DNA of 64,000 nt from JAFDZV01 sp048594725 (GTDB taxonomy: Bacteria > Bacteroidota > Ignavibacteria > OLB7). The notes under the pieces are model-generated. The model was not told the DNA's origin. It ran no database searches and saw only the letters and a list, made by a program, of their open reading frames with translations. Position 1 is the stretch's first letter. The number at the start of each line of letters is the position of its first letter. Location of the stretch: NCBI GenBank assembly GCA_048594725.1, contig JBMDXA010000196.1:14334-78333 (forward strand), read 5' to 3'. The translations under genes were made by a program, and so were the position numbers. Shown piece after piece: positions 40,919-49,080 of the stretch.

Positions 40919-41509
40919 TCAGAAATAGAACAGGATACCGAGACCGGAATTATCGGTGCCGAGGCTCCGGGAGTTGGAGGCTCTCGGCCATTGCTCTTCA
41001 TAGGAGGTTGAGCTGAACCTGTAGGCTGCCCCGATGTTCACATACGCCGCCAGCCACCGCACCGGCATGTACTGCACGCCAAAATATGCCCGCACCGTCG
41101 TCGACCGGGTGGTGGCCGTCTTGGTGATGGTGGAGTCATGAACCAGGGTCCTGGTATAATCGATCGTGCTCGATGCCGATAGAAGGTAACTTCCTCCAAC
41201 ACCCACATATGCCGACACCCCTTCCCATGTGGCTACAAGGTGCTGGAGATTCACCCCGCCTCCCAGGCTCAGATGGTCGCCGTCATGCTCCGTCTTGTAA
41301 TCCACCTCCTCCGCGTTATAGTACCCATCGGCGGCCGACAGGGCGATGGAGAAGAAGGGGATAACCCCGATGCTCCGCGACGGATGATAGATAAACCCGA
41401 TATCGGATGTGCTTCCGATCCGGGCGGCGAGACCGAATGCTCCGGCTTCCTGTGCCGGGGAATGCGAGAGAACCGAAAAAAAGGCGGCGAGCAGAAGAAG
41501 AAATTTCAT
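40919..41509 (-). CDS. Outer-membrane beta-barrel protein
   Basis: 196 residues from the ATG at 41509. The signal peptide MKFLLLLAAFFSVLSHSPAQ is followed by amphipathic strands (AFGLAARIGSTSDIGFIYH, SAYVGVGGSYLLSAS, VRAYFGVQYMPVRWLAAYVNIGAAYRF), ending in LGILFYF. This is typical of small opacity-type barrels. It faces ispH tail to tail. No specific function. Confidence 0.78.
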   Translation of the reverse strand: MKFLLLLAAFFSVLSHSPAQEAGAFGLAARIGSTSDIGFIYHPSRSIGVIPFFSIALSAADGYYNAEEVDYKTEHDGDHLSLGGGVNLQHLVATWEGVSAYVGVGGSYLLSASSTIDYTRTLVHDSTITKTATTRSTTVRAYFGVQYMPVRWLAAYVNIGAAYRFSSTSYEEQWPRASNSRSLGTDNSGLGILFYF

Positions 41510-41692
41510 GATACATGCAATGATATGGCGAGCATACGATATCCGCCGGGTGTTGCTCATCAGGCAGATCCGCAGAGCACGGCTCTGTGCGGCAGGTAGA
41601 TACGGCCGGCCGCGAGGCGTTGAAAGAGAGAATTTGGTGGATGATGGGCGCGGAGGTGTCCCGCAGGAGGGGGTGATGATGAAGCGGATGCG

Positions 41693-42406
41693 TTACCGGT
41701 TCGCCACGGCAAGCATGCCCCGAAACGGAAGCGCGTCGTCCATCTCGGCCGCAGTGCCGCCGCGCCAGAGACAGAGCATCAGCGGGGCATCCCCGCCGGT
41801 GATGACCACCCGTGGCGGGGCGCCACCGAAGAGAATGCGCGCAAGCTCCAGGGCTATCGCCATGGCACCGCCAGCGGTGCCGAGCAGAACCCCGTTGGCG
41901 ACGGAGGCCCGGCTGGTGCGCGCCGGCAGCCCGGCATCGTCGTCCGGCGAGACAAGGGGCAGGGCCGGAATGCGCGCGTGCAATCCCCCCGCCGCCGTGG
42001 TGAAGCCCGGCATGATCGCTCCCCAGCAGGGAACCCCGCCGGCCACCGCATCCACGGTGATGGCGGTGCCGCAGGAGATCGCGATTCCATCTCCGGGCAT
42101 GCCAAGTAGGTTCAGCACGCGGTCCATTCCCAGCGTGCCGGGGGTATCGTAGCTGGCGCCGATGAACCCGGCCAGATCCGCCTGCTCTATCAGCCGGACC
42201 CGCCCGCCGAGCCGCTCCAGCACCTCTCCCCGCCGTGCCGCCCCCACCGGAGCGCAGATGATCTCCCCCGGCGTCCCCTCCAGGCTCCGGACCAGCGCAT
42301 CGGCATCGGTATGGCGCTCCACGACAAACGCCCCCCCGGCTACCGGGCGGGCCACTTTCAGAGTGCTGTTACCTATTTCAAGAAGAACGGGCGCGTGCGA
42401 TGCCAT
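41693..42406 (-). CDS. coaX: Type III pantothenate kinase
   Basis: 237 residues; the ATG at 42406 is chosen for the ACAGGAGGGGCCG site just upstream. Phosphorylates pantothenate, the first step to coenzyme A. Of the ASKHA fold motifs, the phosphate 1 loop is LEIGNSTLKVA (Glu where most have Asp), then GMDRVLNLLG (usually GaDR), GTAITVDAVAGG with WGAIMPGFTTA, and VVITGGDAP. These small deviations are within the divergent CoaX range, but the Glu at the first loop is worth noting. No BirA gene, a frequent neighbour, is adjacent. Confidence 0.88.
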   Translation of the reverse strand: MASHAPVLLEIGNSTLKVARPVAGGAFVVERHTDADALVRSLEGTPGEIICAPVGAARRGEVLERLGGRVRLIEQADLAGFIGASYDTPGTLGMDRVLNLLGMPGDGIAISCGTAITVDAVAGGVPCWGAIMPGFTTAAGGLHARIPALPLVSPDDDAGLPARTSRASVANGVLLGTAGGAMAIALELARILFGGAPPRVVITGGDAPLMLCLWRGGTAAEMDDALPFRGMLAVANR

Positions 42407-42520
42407 CGGCCCCTCCTGTCGGGCGTGCATGAAGCGTGACCGGCGGGGCTGGCGAGTTGCCAGTTCCGGCGATCCGCCTTGCGTGGAAGAACTGGGATCG
42501 GAGATCGTGAGGAACAACAT

Positions 42521-42552
42521 AAAAAACGCCCGCGGATATCACCACGGGCGTT
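42521..42552 (-). terminator. Rho-independent terminator (minus strand)
   Basis: AACGCCCG (42525-42532) pairs with CGGGCGTT (42545-42552). On the minus strand it runs into TTTTTT. It ends the transcript from 43274. Confidence 0.88.
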
Positions 42553-42602
42553 CAATAGTACTCGGGCCGCTCTAGGAACCGGTTGTACCATCCACCACGG
42601 CC

Positions 42603-43274
42603 TTATCGGCCCGCGGCGTCGGCAAAAACGGTCCTCTGCGTGACAACAGTGGTCTCGGTGGTCCCGTCGGCGGAGATGGAAACCTCCTCGGAGGAGACCC
42701 CGGCGAAGAACGGCTCCTCGGGGCCAGACATTCCATCCGGGAGTTCGCGGCGGCTCATCGCGGATGTGCCCCCGTTGCTCTCGGCGCCGCCGAGCTTCAT
42801 GCGGAACTTGCGTATCCCCTTGCCGATGGCGCTGAAGATGGTCATCACTTCGTTGACCGGCCGCTGCACGGAACTCTGCACGTTGTCCACCAGCCCTATC
42901 ACCCCCACTACCACGCTCTTGGCCTCGTGCACCACATCGGTTGCATCGGTGGTCAGGCGTGATACATCCTCGGTCATTACCTTCACGCTTTCGACGATCC
43001 CCTCAACCTGATCGAGCTGGGAGTTCACCCGCTCCATCGAGTCGTTCAGGCGATCGACGGTCCCCTCCACCTTGCCGGTGATCCCTTCGATGTTCTTGAT
43101 GGTTCCCTGCAGATTGGTGCGAATCGCCCCGATCTCACCCACCACGCCATCAACGGCCGTGGTTACGGTGCCCAGCAGCCCTTTAACGCCGCCGATGAAC
43201 CTGATCAGATAAATGAACAGTCCGGCCAGGGCAAGCAGCGCAATAGATGCCGATATATACAGCAGTGTCTCCAT
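42603..43274 (-). CDS. DUF948-like membrane-anchored coiled-coil protein
   Basis: 223 residues with one N-terminal membrane helix (LLYISASIALLALAGLFIYLIRF). A long helical part of hydrophobic heptads resembling methyl-accepting/DUF948 proteins follows (LLGTVTTAVDGVVGEIGAI...VEGTVDRLNDSMERVNSQLDQVEGIVESV), and then a Ser/Thr-rich acidic tail. Together with the upstream YtxH gene on the same strand it forms the pair often seen in general-stress/envelope contexts (Bacillus YtxG/YtxH). Function not established. Confidence 0.8.
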   Translation of the reverse strand: METLLYISASIALLALAGLFIYLIRFIGGVKGLLGTVTTAVDGVVGEIGAIRTNLQGTIKNIEGITGKVEGTVDRLNDSMERVNSQLDQVEGIVESVKVMTEDVSRLTTDATDVVHEAKSVVVGVIGLVDNVQSSVQRPVNEVMTIFSAIGKGIRKFRMKLGGAESNGGTSAMSRRELPDGMSGPEEPFFAGVSSEEVSISADGTTETTVVTQRTVFADAAGR

Positions 43275-43419
43275 AATCCAGTATCCGCTTCAGCAATGGA
43301 ACAAGTATTCGATCAACTACACTCCCCTCTCCTCCGCCAGATGCCAGCCCCCATAGCGCCGGGGCTACAGGGGGTTATGGCCGGGTCCGAGCGGTTCCCG
43401 CGGAATGGTTATTCCGGAA

Positions 43420-43854
43420 TTACGAGCGGAGCTCTTCCTTGAAAGCCTCGGTGCCCGCCTTGGCGGCATCGGCAATCTTTCCGGCTCCGTCCTTCACCTC
43501 ACCGACAGCCTTCGAGGTGGCGGTAGTGGCCTTTGCGCGGGCATCGCTGACGATCTTCTCGGCATCCGAGAGGAGCGTGGAGGCCTTCTCGCGGGCATCG
43601 TCGATGATGCTCTCGGCACGGGTACGCCCTTCGTTGATGATCTCGCGCGAACGCTCGTTGGCGGTATTGAGGACATCACCCGCCTTGTCGATGTAGTCGT
43701 TGGTCATCTGGGAGATGTCGGAGCGAAGCTCGCGGCCGCTCTTCGGAGCGAACAACAACGCCAGCGCAGCGCCAACGGCGCTACCGGTCAGAAGACCGAT
43801 CAACAATCCCTTGCTCAGCCCGCTGGTTTCACCAGCATCATACTGCTGTGCCAT
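43420..43854 (-). CDS. YtxH domain protein
   Basis: 144 residues; the ATG at 43854 has an excellent site (GAGGAGGAGATC). A Gly/Ala membrane segment (SKGLLIGLLTGSAVGAALALLFAPKSGRELRSDI) is the YtxH signature, followed by an Ala/Lys/Asp/Glu amphipathic helix of LEA-like character (DAREKASTLLSDAEKIVSDARAKATTATS). Members are envelope-associated stress proteins of unknown mechanism. Likely co-transcribed with the DUF948-like gene 145 bases downstream. Confidence 0.9.
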   Translation of the reverse strand: MAQQYDAGETSGLSKGLLIGLLTGSAVGAALALLFAPKSGRELRSDISQMTNDYIDKAGDVLNTANERSREIINEGRTRAESIIDDAREKASTLLSDAEKIVSDARAKATTATSKAVGEVKDGAGKIADAAKAGTEAFKEELRS

Positions 43855-44526
43855 GATCTCCTCCTCGAATTGAGAAACATTGAACTTGTATGTGTGCTTC
43901 CTGCACTCATTTGTTAGATATAGGCAGAGGCAATTACGGTGCCAAACGGAATCCTCCCTCCCCGCACCGGGTAAACGCGGTATACCTGCTCCGATGGGAG
44001 AGCGAAGGAACTTTCCCAGTAGCTCCTTGCACCGCCAGGCTGCCCGGCAGCCTCTACGGGAGAGGGACCATAAGTTTCAGGAAAAAACGCCAGGCTCATC
44101 CGTACAGGGATGGTACGGAGAACTTCGGTTCCGTGAAAGCGGGGGAGCGGGTCCGGAGTGCGTTGCCGGTAGAGAAGATTGCAGATGGCGTAGGCGAATG
44201 GCGATTATATACCTGATAGACCCAACCATGCCAGATGCTTCGCGCCTTCCCGTGGGATTCTTCTGGAAATGCCCACTCAGGCTCGCTCAAGTACATAATT
44301 GCCGAGCGAATTTCAATTGGATGGAGCCAGGCGCTCATGCCCCTTGCGGCAACGGTGTTGTTCTTGCGGGAGCCATGTTCCGGCCCACTCTTCCCTCTCC
44401 CTGCTGGCGACGACGGGTTAACGGGTAAGAAGCATCGCCGCCCCCGGTAACGGAGCGTATGCGAGAACGTGTAGCGGGATATCAGGGAACGCGCGAAATA
44501 CGAGACCTTCAAGGGAGGATTCACTC
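43855..44526. other. Long divergent intergenic region, 672 bases
   Basis: No convincing gene on either strand: the open frames here are rich in Arg, Pro and Cys without any family resemblance. It should contain promoters for YtxH (minus) and the YdcF-like gene (plus). No tmRNA, RNase P or SRP signature was recognised in it. Confidence 0.45.
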
Positions 44527-45603
44527 ATGTCCATCACTGCTGTCGCCAGAGAGATCGATCACGTGCCGGCCGGTTCGCGAACGGAACGTGCGGGGGCGTC
44601 CAGGCATCCGCTCGCGTGGTTCGCCGGGAGGCGCAACAGCATCGCCAGGGGGTTTGCGCTCTTTCTGGGAGGCTTCGCCCTCTTGAATCTGGCAGGCGGC
44701 ATGGCCGCTCCCGGATTCGACGCGAACATCTGGTGGATCGATCTCGGGTTTCTCCCCCCGGTGCTGGCGAGCGGGTTCATCGCCCTGGCGGCGGTGGGGC
44801 TCCTGGCGTATGGGCTGCTGTCCCGCCCCGGCCGTCACTTCCGGATCGCGCTGCTGGCGGTGATAGTGACCTCCCTGGCCGCAACGCTCGGCAATGCAGC
44901 CACGTTCTATACCCTGCTCGGCACCGGAGCCATCGCCGGCGGCTTTCCTCTCCCCTTCTCGCTTCTGGTGGCGGCCGGACTGCTGCTGGTAACCCGCGAT
45001 CTGCTGGCGCCGCAGAGCAGCGGGCGCTCCCATCCTCTGCTTGTCGCCGGGGTCGTGCTGGGGTGCATGATCCTGTTTCCCCTGATGCAGATGCTCTGCT
45101 TCGGCTACACCGACTACCGCCGCCCGGCCGACGCGGTGGTGGTGCTGGGAGCGCGCGCCTACGCCGACGGCCGCCCCTCGGTGGCGCTGGCCGACCGTGT
45201 GCGCACCGCCTGCGAGATCTATCACCAGGGGCTTGCCCCCCGGCTGATCTTCTCCGGCGGGCCGGGAGACGGGGCCGTTCATGAAACCGAGGCGATGCGG
45301 CGCATGGCGGTGGAACTCGGGGTGCCGGGAAGCGCCATCCTGACCGATCCGCACGGACTGAATACCCGCGCCACCGCCCGGGAAACCTCCATGATGCTGG
45401 AGCGGCTCGGCGCACGGGATGCCATGGTGGTGAGCCATTTCTATCATCTCCCCCGCGTGAAAATGACCTATCACCGCATGGGACGGAACGTCTACACGGT
45501 CCCGGCCGAGGAGAGTTATATCCTCACGGCGCTCCCGGTCTACATCATACGCGAGATCGCCGGGCTGTGGGTTTATTATCTTGGAGGTTTCCGGAACGGA
45601 TGA
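44527..45603 (+). CDS. YdcF/SanA-like (DUF218) membrane protein
   Basis: 358 residues; the ATG at 44527 follows AAGGGAGGATT. Five hydrophobic helices (residues about 40-200) precede a DUF218 domain: PADAVVVLGARAYADGRPSVALADRVRTACEIY, LIFSGGPGDGAVHETEAMRRMAVELGVP and NTRATARETSMMLERLGARDAMVVSHFYHLPR. The E. coli relatives SanA, ElyC and YdcF act in envelope integrity; the precise reaction is not established. The domain should face the periplasm or cytosol after the last helix. It precedes prmA by 70 bases. Confidence 0.9.
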   Translation: MSITAVAREIDHVPAGSRTERAGASRHPLAWFAGRRNSIARGFALFLGGFALLNLAGGMAAPGFDANIWWIDLGFLPPVLASGFIALAAVGLLAYGLLSRPGRHFRIALLAVIVTSLAATLGNAATFYTLLGTGAIAGGFPLPFSLLVAAGLLLVTRDLLAPQSSGRSHPLLVAGVVLGCMILFPLMQMLCFGYTDYRRPADAVVVLGARAYADGRPSVALADRVRTACEIYHQGLAPRLIFSGGPGDGAVHETEAMRRMAVELGVPGSAILTDPHGLNTRATARETSMMLERLGARDAMVVSHFYHLPRVKMTYHRMGRNVYTVPAEESYILTALPVYIIREIAGLWVYYLGGFRNG

Positions 45604-45672
45604 GCGCCCGCAGCATCCCTGTGGAGAGCGGTTTTTTCAGTGGGCGGGGCTCGCCGTTTCATCAGCGCATTC

Positions 45673-46530
45673 ATGAGAACGATGAAACAGTACGACGCCC
45701 TCACCTGCCGCGCCGACCGCGACACGCTCGATCTTCTTACCGCTATCAGCGGCACCCTGCCCATCACCGGCGTGGTGGATAACGATACCAGCATCACCCT
45801 CTATTTCGACGAAGGGGTCTACCAGGATGAGATCCTCGGCCAGCTCACCGTCTGGATTCCGGAGGGAACCCCCGTGGAGTTCGAGCGCGGAAGCGTGGAG
45901 GAGCAGAACTGGAACGAGGAGTTCGAGCGCTCGCTCCAGCCGGTGCGCCTTACCGATACGCTGGTGATCACCCAGAGCTGGAACCCCGTGGAGCCTGCGC
46001 ACGAGCGTGATCTGGTGGTGGTGATCGATCCGAAGATGTCGTTCGGGACCGGCCACCACGAATCCACCCGGCTGATCGCCACGCTGATGACCGATATGGA
46101 GTTCGGCGGCCGCCGCGTGCTCGATATCGGTACCGGCACCGGCGTGCTGGCGATCATGGCCGCCCGCTATGGCGCCGGACGGGTGCTCGCCATCGACAAC
46201 AACGAGTGGGCCGCCGAGAACGCGCGCGAGAACATCGCCATGAACGGGACCGAAGAGGTGGAGGTGCGCCTGTGCGAGCTGTCCGATGTCCAGGAGGGGG
46301 AGTTCGATATCATCCTCGCCAACATCCATCGCAACATCATCATAGAGCTGTTTCCGGCGATGACCGCGAAGCTCCGCCAGAGCCCCGAAGCGGCGATCTT
46401 CACCTCCGGCGTGCTGATCGCCGACTACGAAAGCCTGGTGGAGGCGGCCGCATCGCACGGGCTGGAACCGGTCGCCGAGGCCACCGAGAACGAGTGGATC
46501 TCCACCCGGTTCAAACTGAGCGGGATATAG
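45673..46530 (+). CDS. prmA: Ribosomal protein L11 methyltransferase
   Basis: 285 residues from the ATG at 45673 (45682 is an alternative; neither has a clear ribosome site). SAM-dependent trimethylation of L11. An N-terminal substrate-recognition domain (IPEGTPVEFERGSVEEQNWNEEF) is followed by the PrmA hallmark VVVIDPKMSFGTGHHESTRL, SAM motif VLDIGTGTGVLAIMAARYGA, acidic loop VLAIDNNEWA and the motif IILANIHRNIIIELFP where PrmA has NILA..l. Length and order fit the family. Confidence 0.92.
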   Translation: MRTMKQYDALTCRADRDTLDLLTAISGTLPITGVVDNDTSITLYFDEGVYQDEILGQLTVWIPEGTPVEFERGSVEEQNWNEEFERSLQPVRLTDTLVITQSWNPVEPAHERDLVVVIDPKMSFGTGHHESTRLIATLMTDMEFGGRRVLDIGTGTGVLAIMAARYGAGRVLAIDNNEWAAENARENIAMNGTEEVEVRLCELSDVQEGEFDIILANIHRNIIIELFPAMTAKLRQSPEAAIFTSGVLIADYESLVEAAASHGLEPVAEATENEWISTRFKLSGI

Positions 46531-46769
46531 GAGGAGGATGGCGGCGGGGGAGAAGAAATCGCACGGGGGATTTGCACTCTTCCCCCGCATTGGATATTAT
46601 CCCCCGGCATCCTCTCCATGGGATCACCCCCATCTGCCGGCCGGCCGGGAACGAACAGAAGCCCCCTTACGGGCTCACCGGCCTACCGGTTCCGCATTGC
46701 GCTGTATGGAACATCAAGCCGCCACGAGTGCCGGCGGATGCTCCTTCGTGTGCATTTCGACGTTCTCTC

Positions 46770-47696
46770 ATGGTTTTCTCTACGATCGATATCGGAACCA
46801 ACACGATCCTGATGGTGACGCTGGCGGTACAGCCGGGCGGCGAAATCCAGGTACTCGGCGACGAACATGGCATTGCCCGGCTGGGCAAGGGGGTTGATGC
46901 AACCCGCCGGATCCTGCCGGAGGCGTTCGACCGTCTGGCCGGGCATCTGATACGCTACCGCGAGATAGCACGCGAGCTTGGATCGGAATGGATAGTGGCG
47001 TTCGGCACCAGCGCCCTGCGCGATGCCCGCAACCGGGATGAGTTCATCGCCGCCATGGAGGAACGCACCAGCATCCATATCGAAACCCTGAGCGGGCAGG
47101 AGGAGGCGGAGCTTACCTACCGCGGAGCGCTCTTCGGGTTCCGGCCGGGAGCGCACTGCCAGGGGGTGATCGATATCGGCGGCGGGAGCACCGAGATAGC
47201 CTTCGGGAGCAACCAGAACCTGGAACGGGGCATCAGCCTGGATATCGGCGCGGTGCGGGTTACCGAGCGGTTCTTCCCCCAGCTTCCTCCCACCCCGGAG
47301 CAGATCGAGGAGGCCCGGGCGTTCATACGCGGCCAGCTGAGCCTCGGGTTCGATCTCCCCTCCGATGTGGAGATGGTGGGCGTTGCCGGCACCGTCACCA
47401 CGCTGGGGGCCATCGCCGCCCGGATGACGGAGTTCGATGCCGATGAGCTGAACGGCACCCGCCTGACCGACGAGGAGATCGCCGAGATCACCCGCGACCT
47501 CTCCCGCATGCCGGTGGAGGATATCGTTCAGATGCGCGGCGTGCATCCGGAACGCGCCGATATCCTTCTGGGAGGGGCGCTCGTTCTGGATGAGTTCATG
47601 CGCTCGCAGGATCTCCCCGCCCTCACCGTCAGCATACGCGGCGTGCGCTACGGCGTGGCGATGCGGGAGATAGAGAGGATGGGATATCGGGGGTAG
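46770..47696 (+). CDS. ppx: Ppx/GppA phosphatase (exopolyphosphatase-like)
   Basis: 308 residues from the ATG at 46770. ASKHA-fold motifs: FSTIDIGTNTILMVT (phosphate 1), IVAFGTSALRDARNRDEF, LSGQEEAELTYRGALFG, GVIDIGGGSTEIAFG (phosphate 2) and VGVAGTVTTLGAIA (adenosine). This is the short single-module form (about 300 residues) that lacks the C-terminal HD domain of the E. coli enzymes. Substrates in the family are polyphosphate or pppGpp; which is preferred cannot be read here. Monocistronic, 239 bases after prmA. Confidence 0.92.
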   Translation: MVFSTIDIGTNTILMVTLAVQPGGEIQVLGDEHGIARLGKGVDATRRILPEAFDRLAGHLIRYREIARELGSEWIVAFGTSALRDARNRDEFIAAMEERTSIHIETLSGQEEAELTYRGALFGFRPGAHCQGVIDIGGGSTEIAFGSNQNLERGISLDIGAVRVTERFFPQLPPTPEQIEEARAFIRGQLSLGFDLPSDVEMVGVAGTVTTLGAIAARMTEFDADELNGTRLTDEEIAEITRDLSRMPVEDIVQMRGVHPERADILLGGALVLDEFMRSQDLPALTVSIRGVRYGVAMREIERMGYRG

Positions 47697-47713
47697 AGCG
47701 TAGTATGTAGGGC

Positions 47714-47821
47714 TTAAGTAACTACGGATATGTTTTCTGAGAAGCTGTTCGCGCGGAGTTTTACACCGTGCGCGGTGGAACCAGCCGGGGTCGCGGAGTG
47801 GACCCCCGCGACAACACCGAG
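47714..47821 (-). repeat. Dispersed palindromic repeat, copy C
   Basis: On the minus strand this reads as the same element as 392-505 (TCGGTGTTGTCGCGG, TCCACTCCGCGACC, CGCGCACGG, CGCGCGAAC, TCTCAGAAAACATATC, TAGTTACTTA). It fills most of the gap between the convergent ppx and membrane-protein genes and may double as a terminator region there. Confidence 0.7.
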
Positions 47822-47830
47822 ACCATCCTC

Positions 47831-48943
47831 TTAATCGTTATCGAAATACTGCTCAACTCCGGGATTTTCCTCCCGGTACCAAACTTCCACCGTATCTGCG
47901 GGCAGCCCCACCGGCTCCGTCCACCGGCCAATGACGAAGCTCAGATCACGCACAACTCCCATCTTCTCTTCTCTCCACCGCACCCCTGCCCAGTGCATCT
48001 CATCGATCTTCCATTCCTTCAAGAAGTAGACGTACTCAAGCTCCAGACTCCCCCTCCTGATGGAATAGGATGTCCTGGAATATCCTTCCTTCCCGTAATG
48101 CCGGCGGCAGATCGCGAGGATCTTCTCAACAGTGGTTCCGGAGGATGAGCGGTAGGCTCCCGGCGGCTCGAAGCCGTAGCTGAGCGAATTCACTGGCCCG
48201 AACGCGAAATCATCTCCCCCGAACCTGCTATTGTAACTGATCTGCTTGAAGTAATCCCCCTCGATCGTTTCATATATCCACCCGTATTCCCCCGCACGCA
48301 CATCCCGGCGCTCCATCACATCCACCAGATTCTCCCCCACCCGTATCGGTGAGCCGATCCCGAACTCCGCCGGCACATACGGGCCGGCCACTGAACGGGT
48401 TCCCCATACGAGTACGACGGCGATGCCCCCGGCCGCAAGAACGGTTCTCCCTCCCCACCTTTTCAGATGTTTCCGGAACAGCATCGAGCGCTCGCCCGGC
48501 TGCCGGGGGGCCTTCTTTTTCACCGGGCGATCCGGTACAGGCTGCCCCAGCGGATGGCGGCGCGGAGATAGCCGTAACAAACCGCCGCTACCGAACATCA
48601 ACGACCCCGTGAAGTAGATCATCATCCATCCCTCCAGAAAAAATAGCAACCCCAGCAGCAGACGCGTCATACCATCGGTCACCACGATGTTGAACACATA
48701 GGTCAGGCTCAGGGCCAGAACCCAGAGCCCCACCAGCCAGTCGCGGCGGCAGAGGGAGATGCCGCGGGGCCTCCCCCAGCGCTCCCGCCAGAGCAGATAC
48801 AGCAACGGGTAGAACAGCGCCAGGGAGAGCCGGCCGTACGCCGGAAACGCCTCATGGAGCGCCGGCAGGGAATTCCACCGCTCCAGGACAAGGAGGGTGA
48901 AGGAGGCCCAGATGAGCAGAAGCAACAACCACTCGTAGCGCAT
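47831..48943 (-). CDS. Hypothetical membrane protein, 370 aa
   Basis: From the ATG at 48943. Four hydrophobic helices in residues 1-115 (WLLLLLIWASFTLLVL, LSLALFYPLLYLLW, WLVGLWVLALSLTYVFNIVV, LLLGLLFFLEGWMMIYFTGSLMF), a basic cytosolic loop, then one more helix (TVLAAGGIAVVLVWG) and a roughly 190-residue extracytoplasmic domain (GPYVPAEFGIGSPIRVGENLVDVMERRDVRAGEYGWIYETIEGDYFKQ...). No family recognised. Divergent from the GH2 gene. Confidence 0.75.
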   Translation of the reverse strand: MRYEWLLLLLIWASFTLLVLERWNSLPALHEAFPAYGRLSLALFYPLLYLLWRERWGRPRGISLCRRDWLVGLWVLALSLTYVFNIVVTDGMTRLLLGLLFFLEGWMMIYFTGSLMFGSGGLLRLSPRRHPLGQPVPDRPVKKKAPRQPGERSMLFRKHLKRWGGRTVLAAGGIAVVLVWGTRSVAGPYVPAEFGIGSPIRVGENLVDVMERRDVRAGEYGWIYETIEGDYFKQISYNSRFGGDDFAFGPVNSLSYGFEPPGAYRSSSGTTVEKILAICRRHYGKEGYSRTSYSIRRGSLELEYVYFLKEWKIDEMHWAGVRWREEKMGVVRDLSFVIGRWTEPVGLPADTVEVWYREENPGVEQYFDND

Positions 48944-49080
48944 GCTGAAGAAGGATGGAGGATAAACGCCGCGCAACGGAGCGCGGCCTGTTTTTTGCGC
49001 GAAGCCGGAAATCGCCAGGGTCCCGGAGCCATGCATCTCAACAGCCCGGAGGCCGTTGGCCCAGAAATCGGCACAATCAT

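Noticed and set aside
43880..44428. 182-codon plus frame in the YtxH-YdcF gap
   Set aside because: Arg/Cys/Pro-rich composition, no ribosome site, no family similarity.
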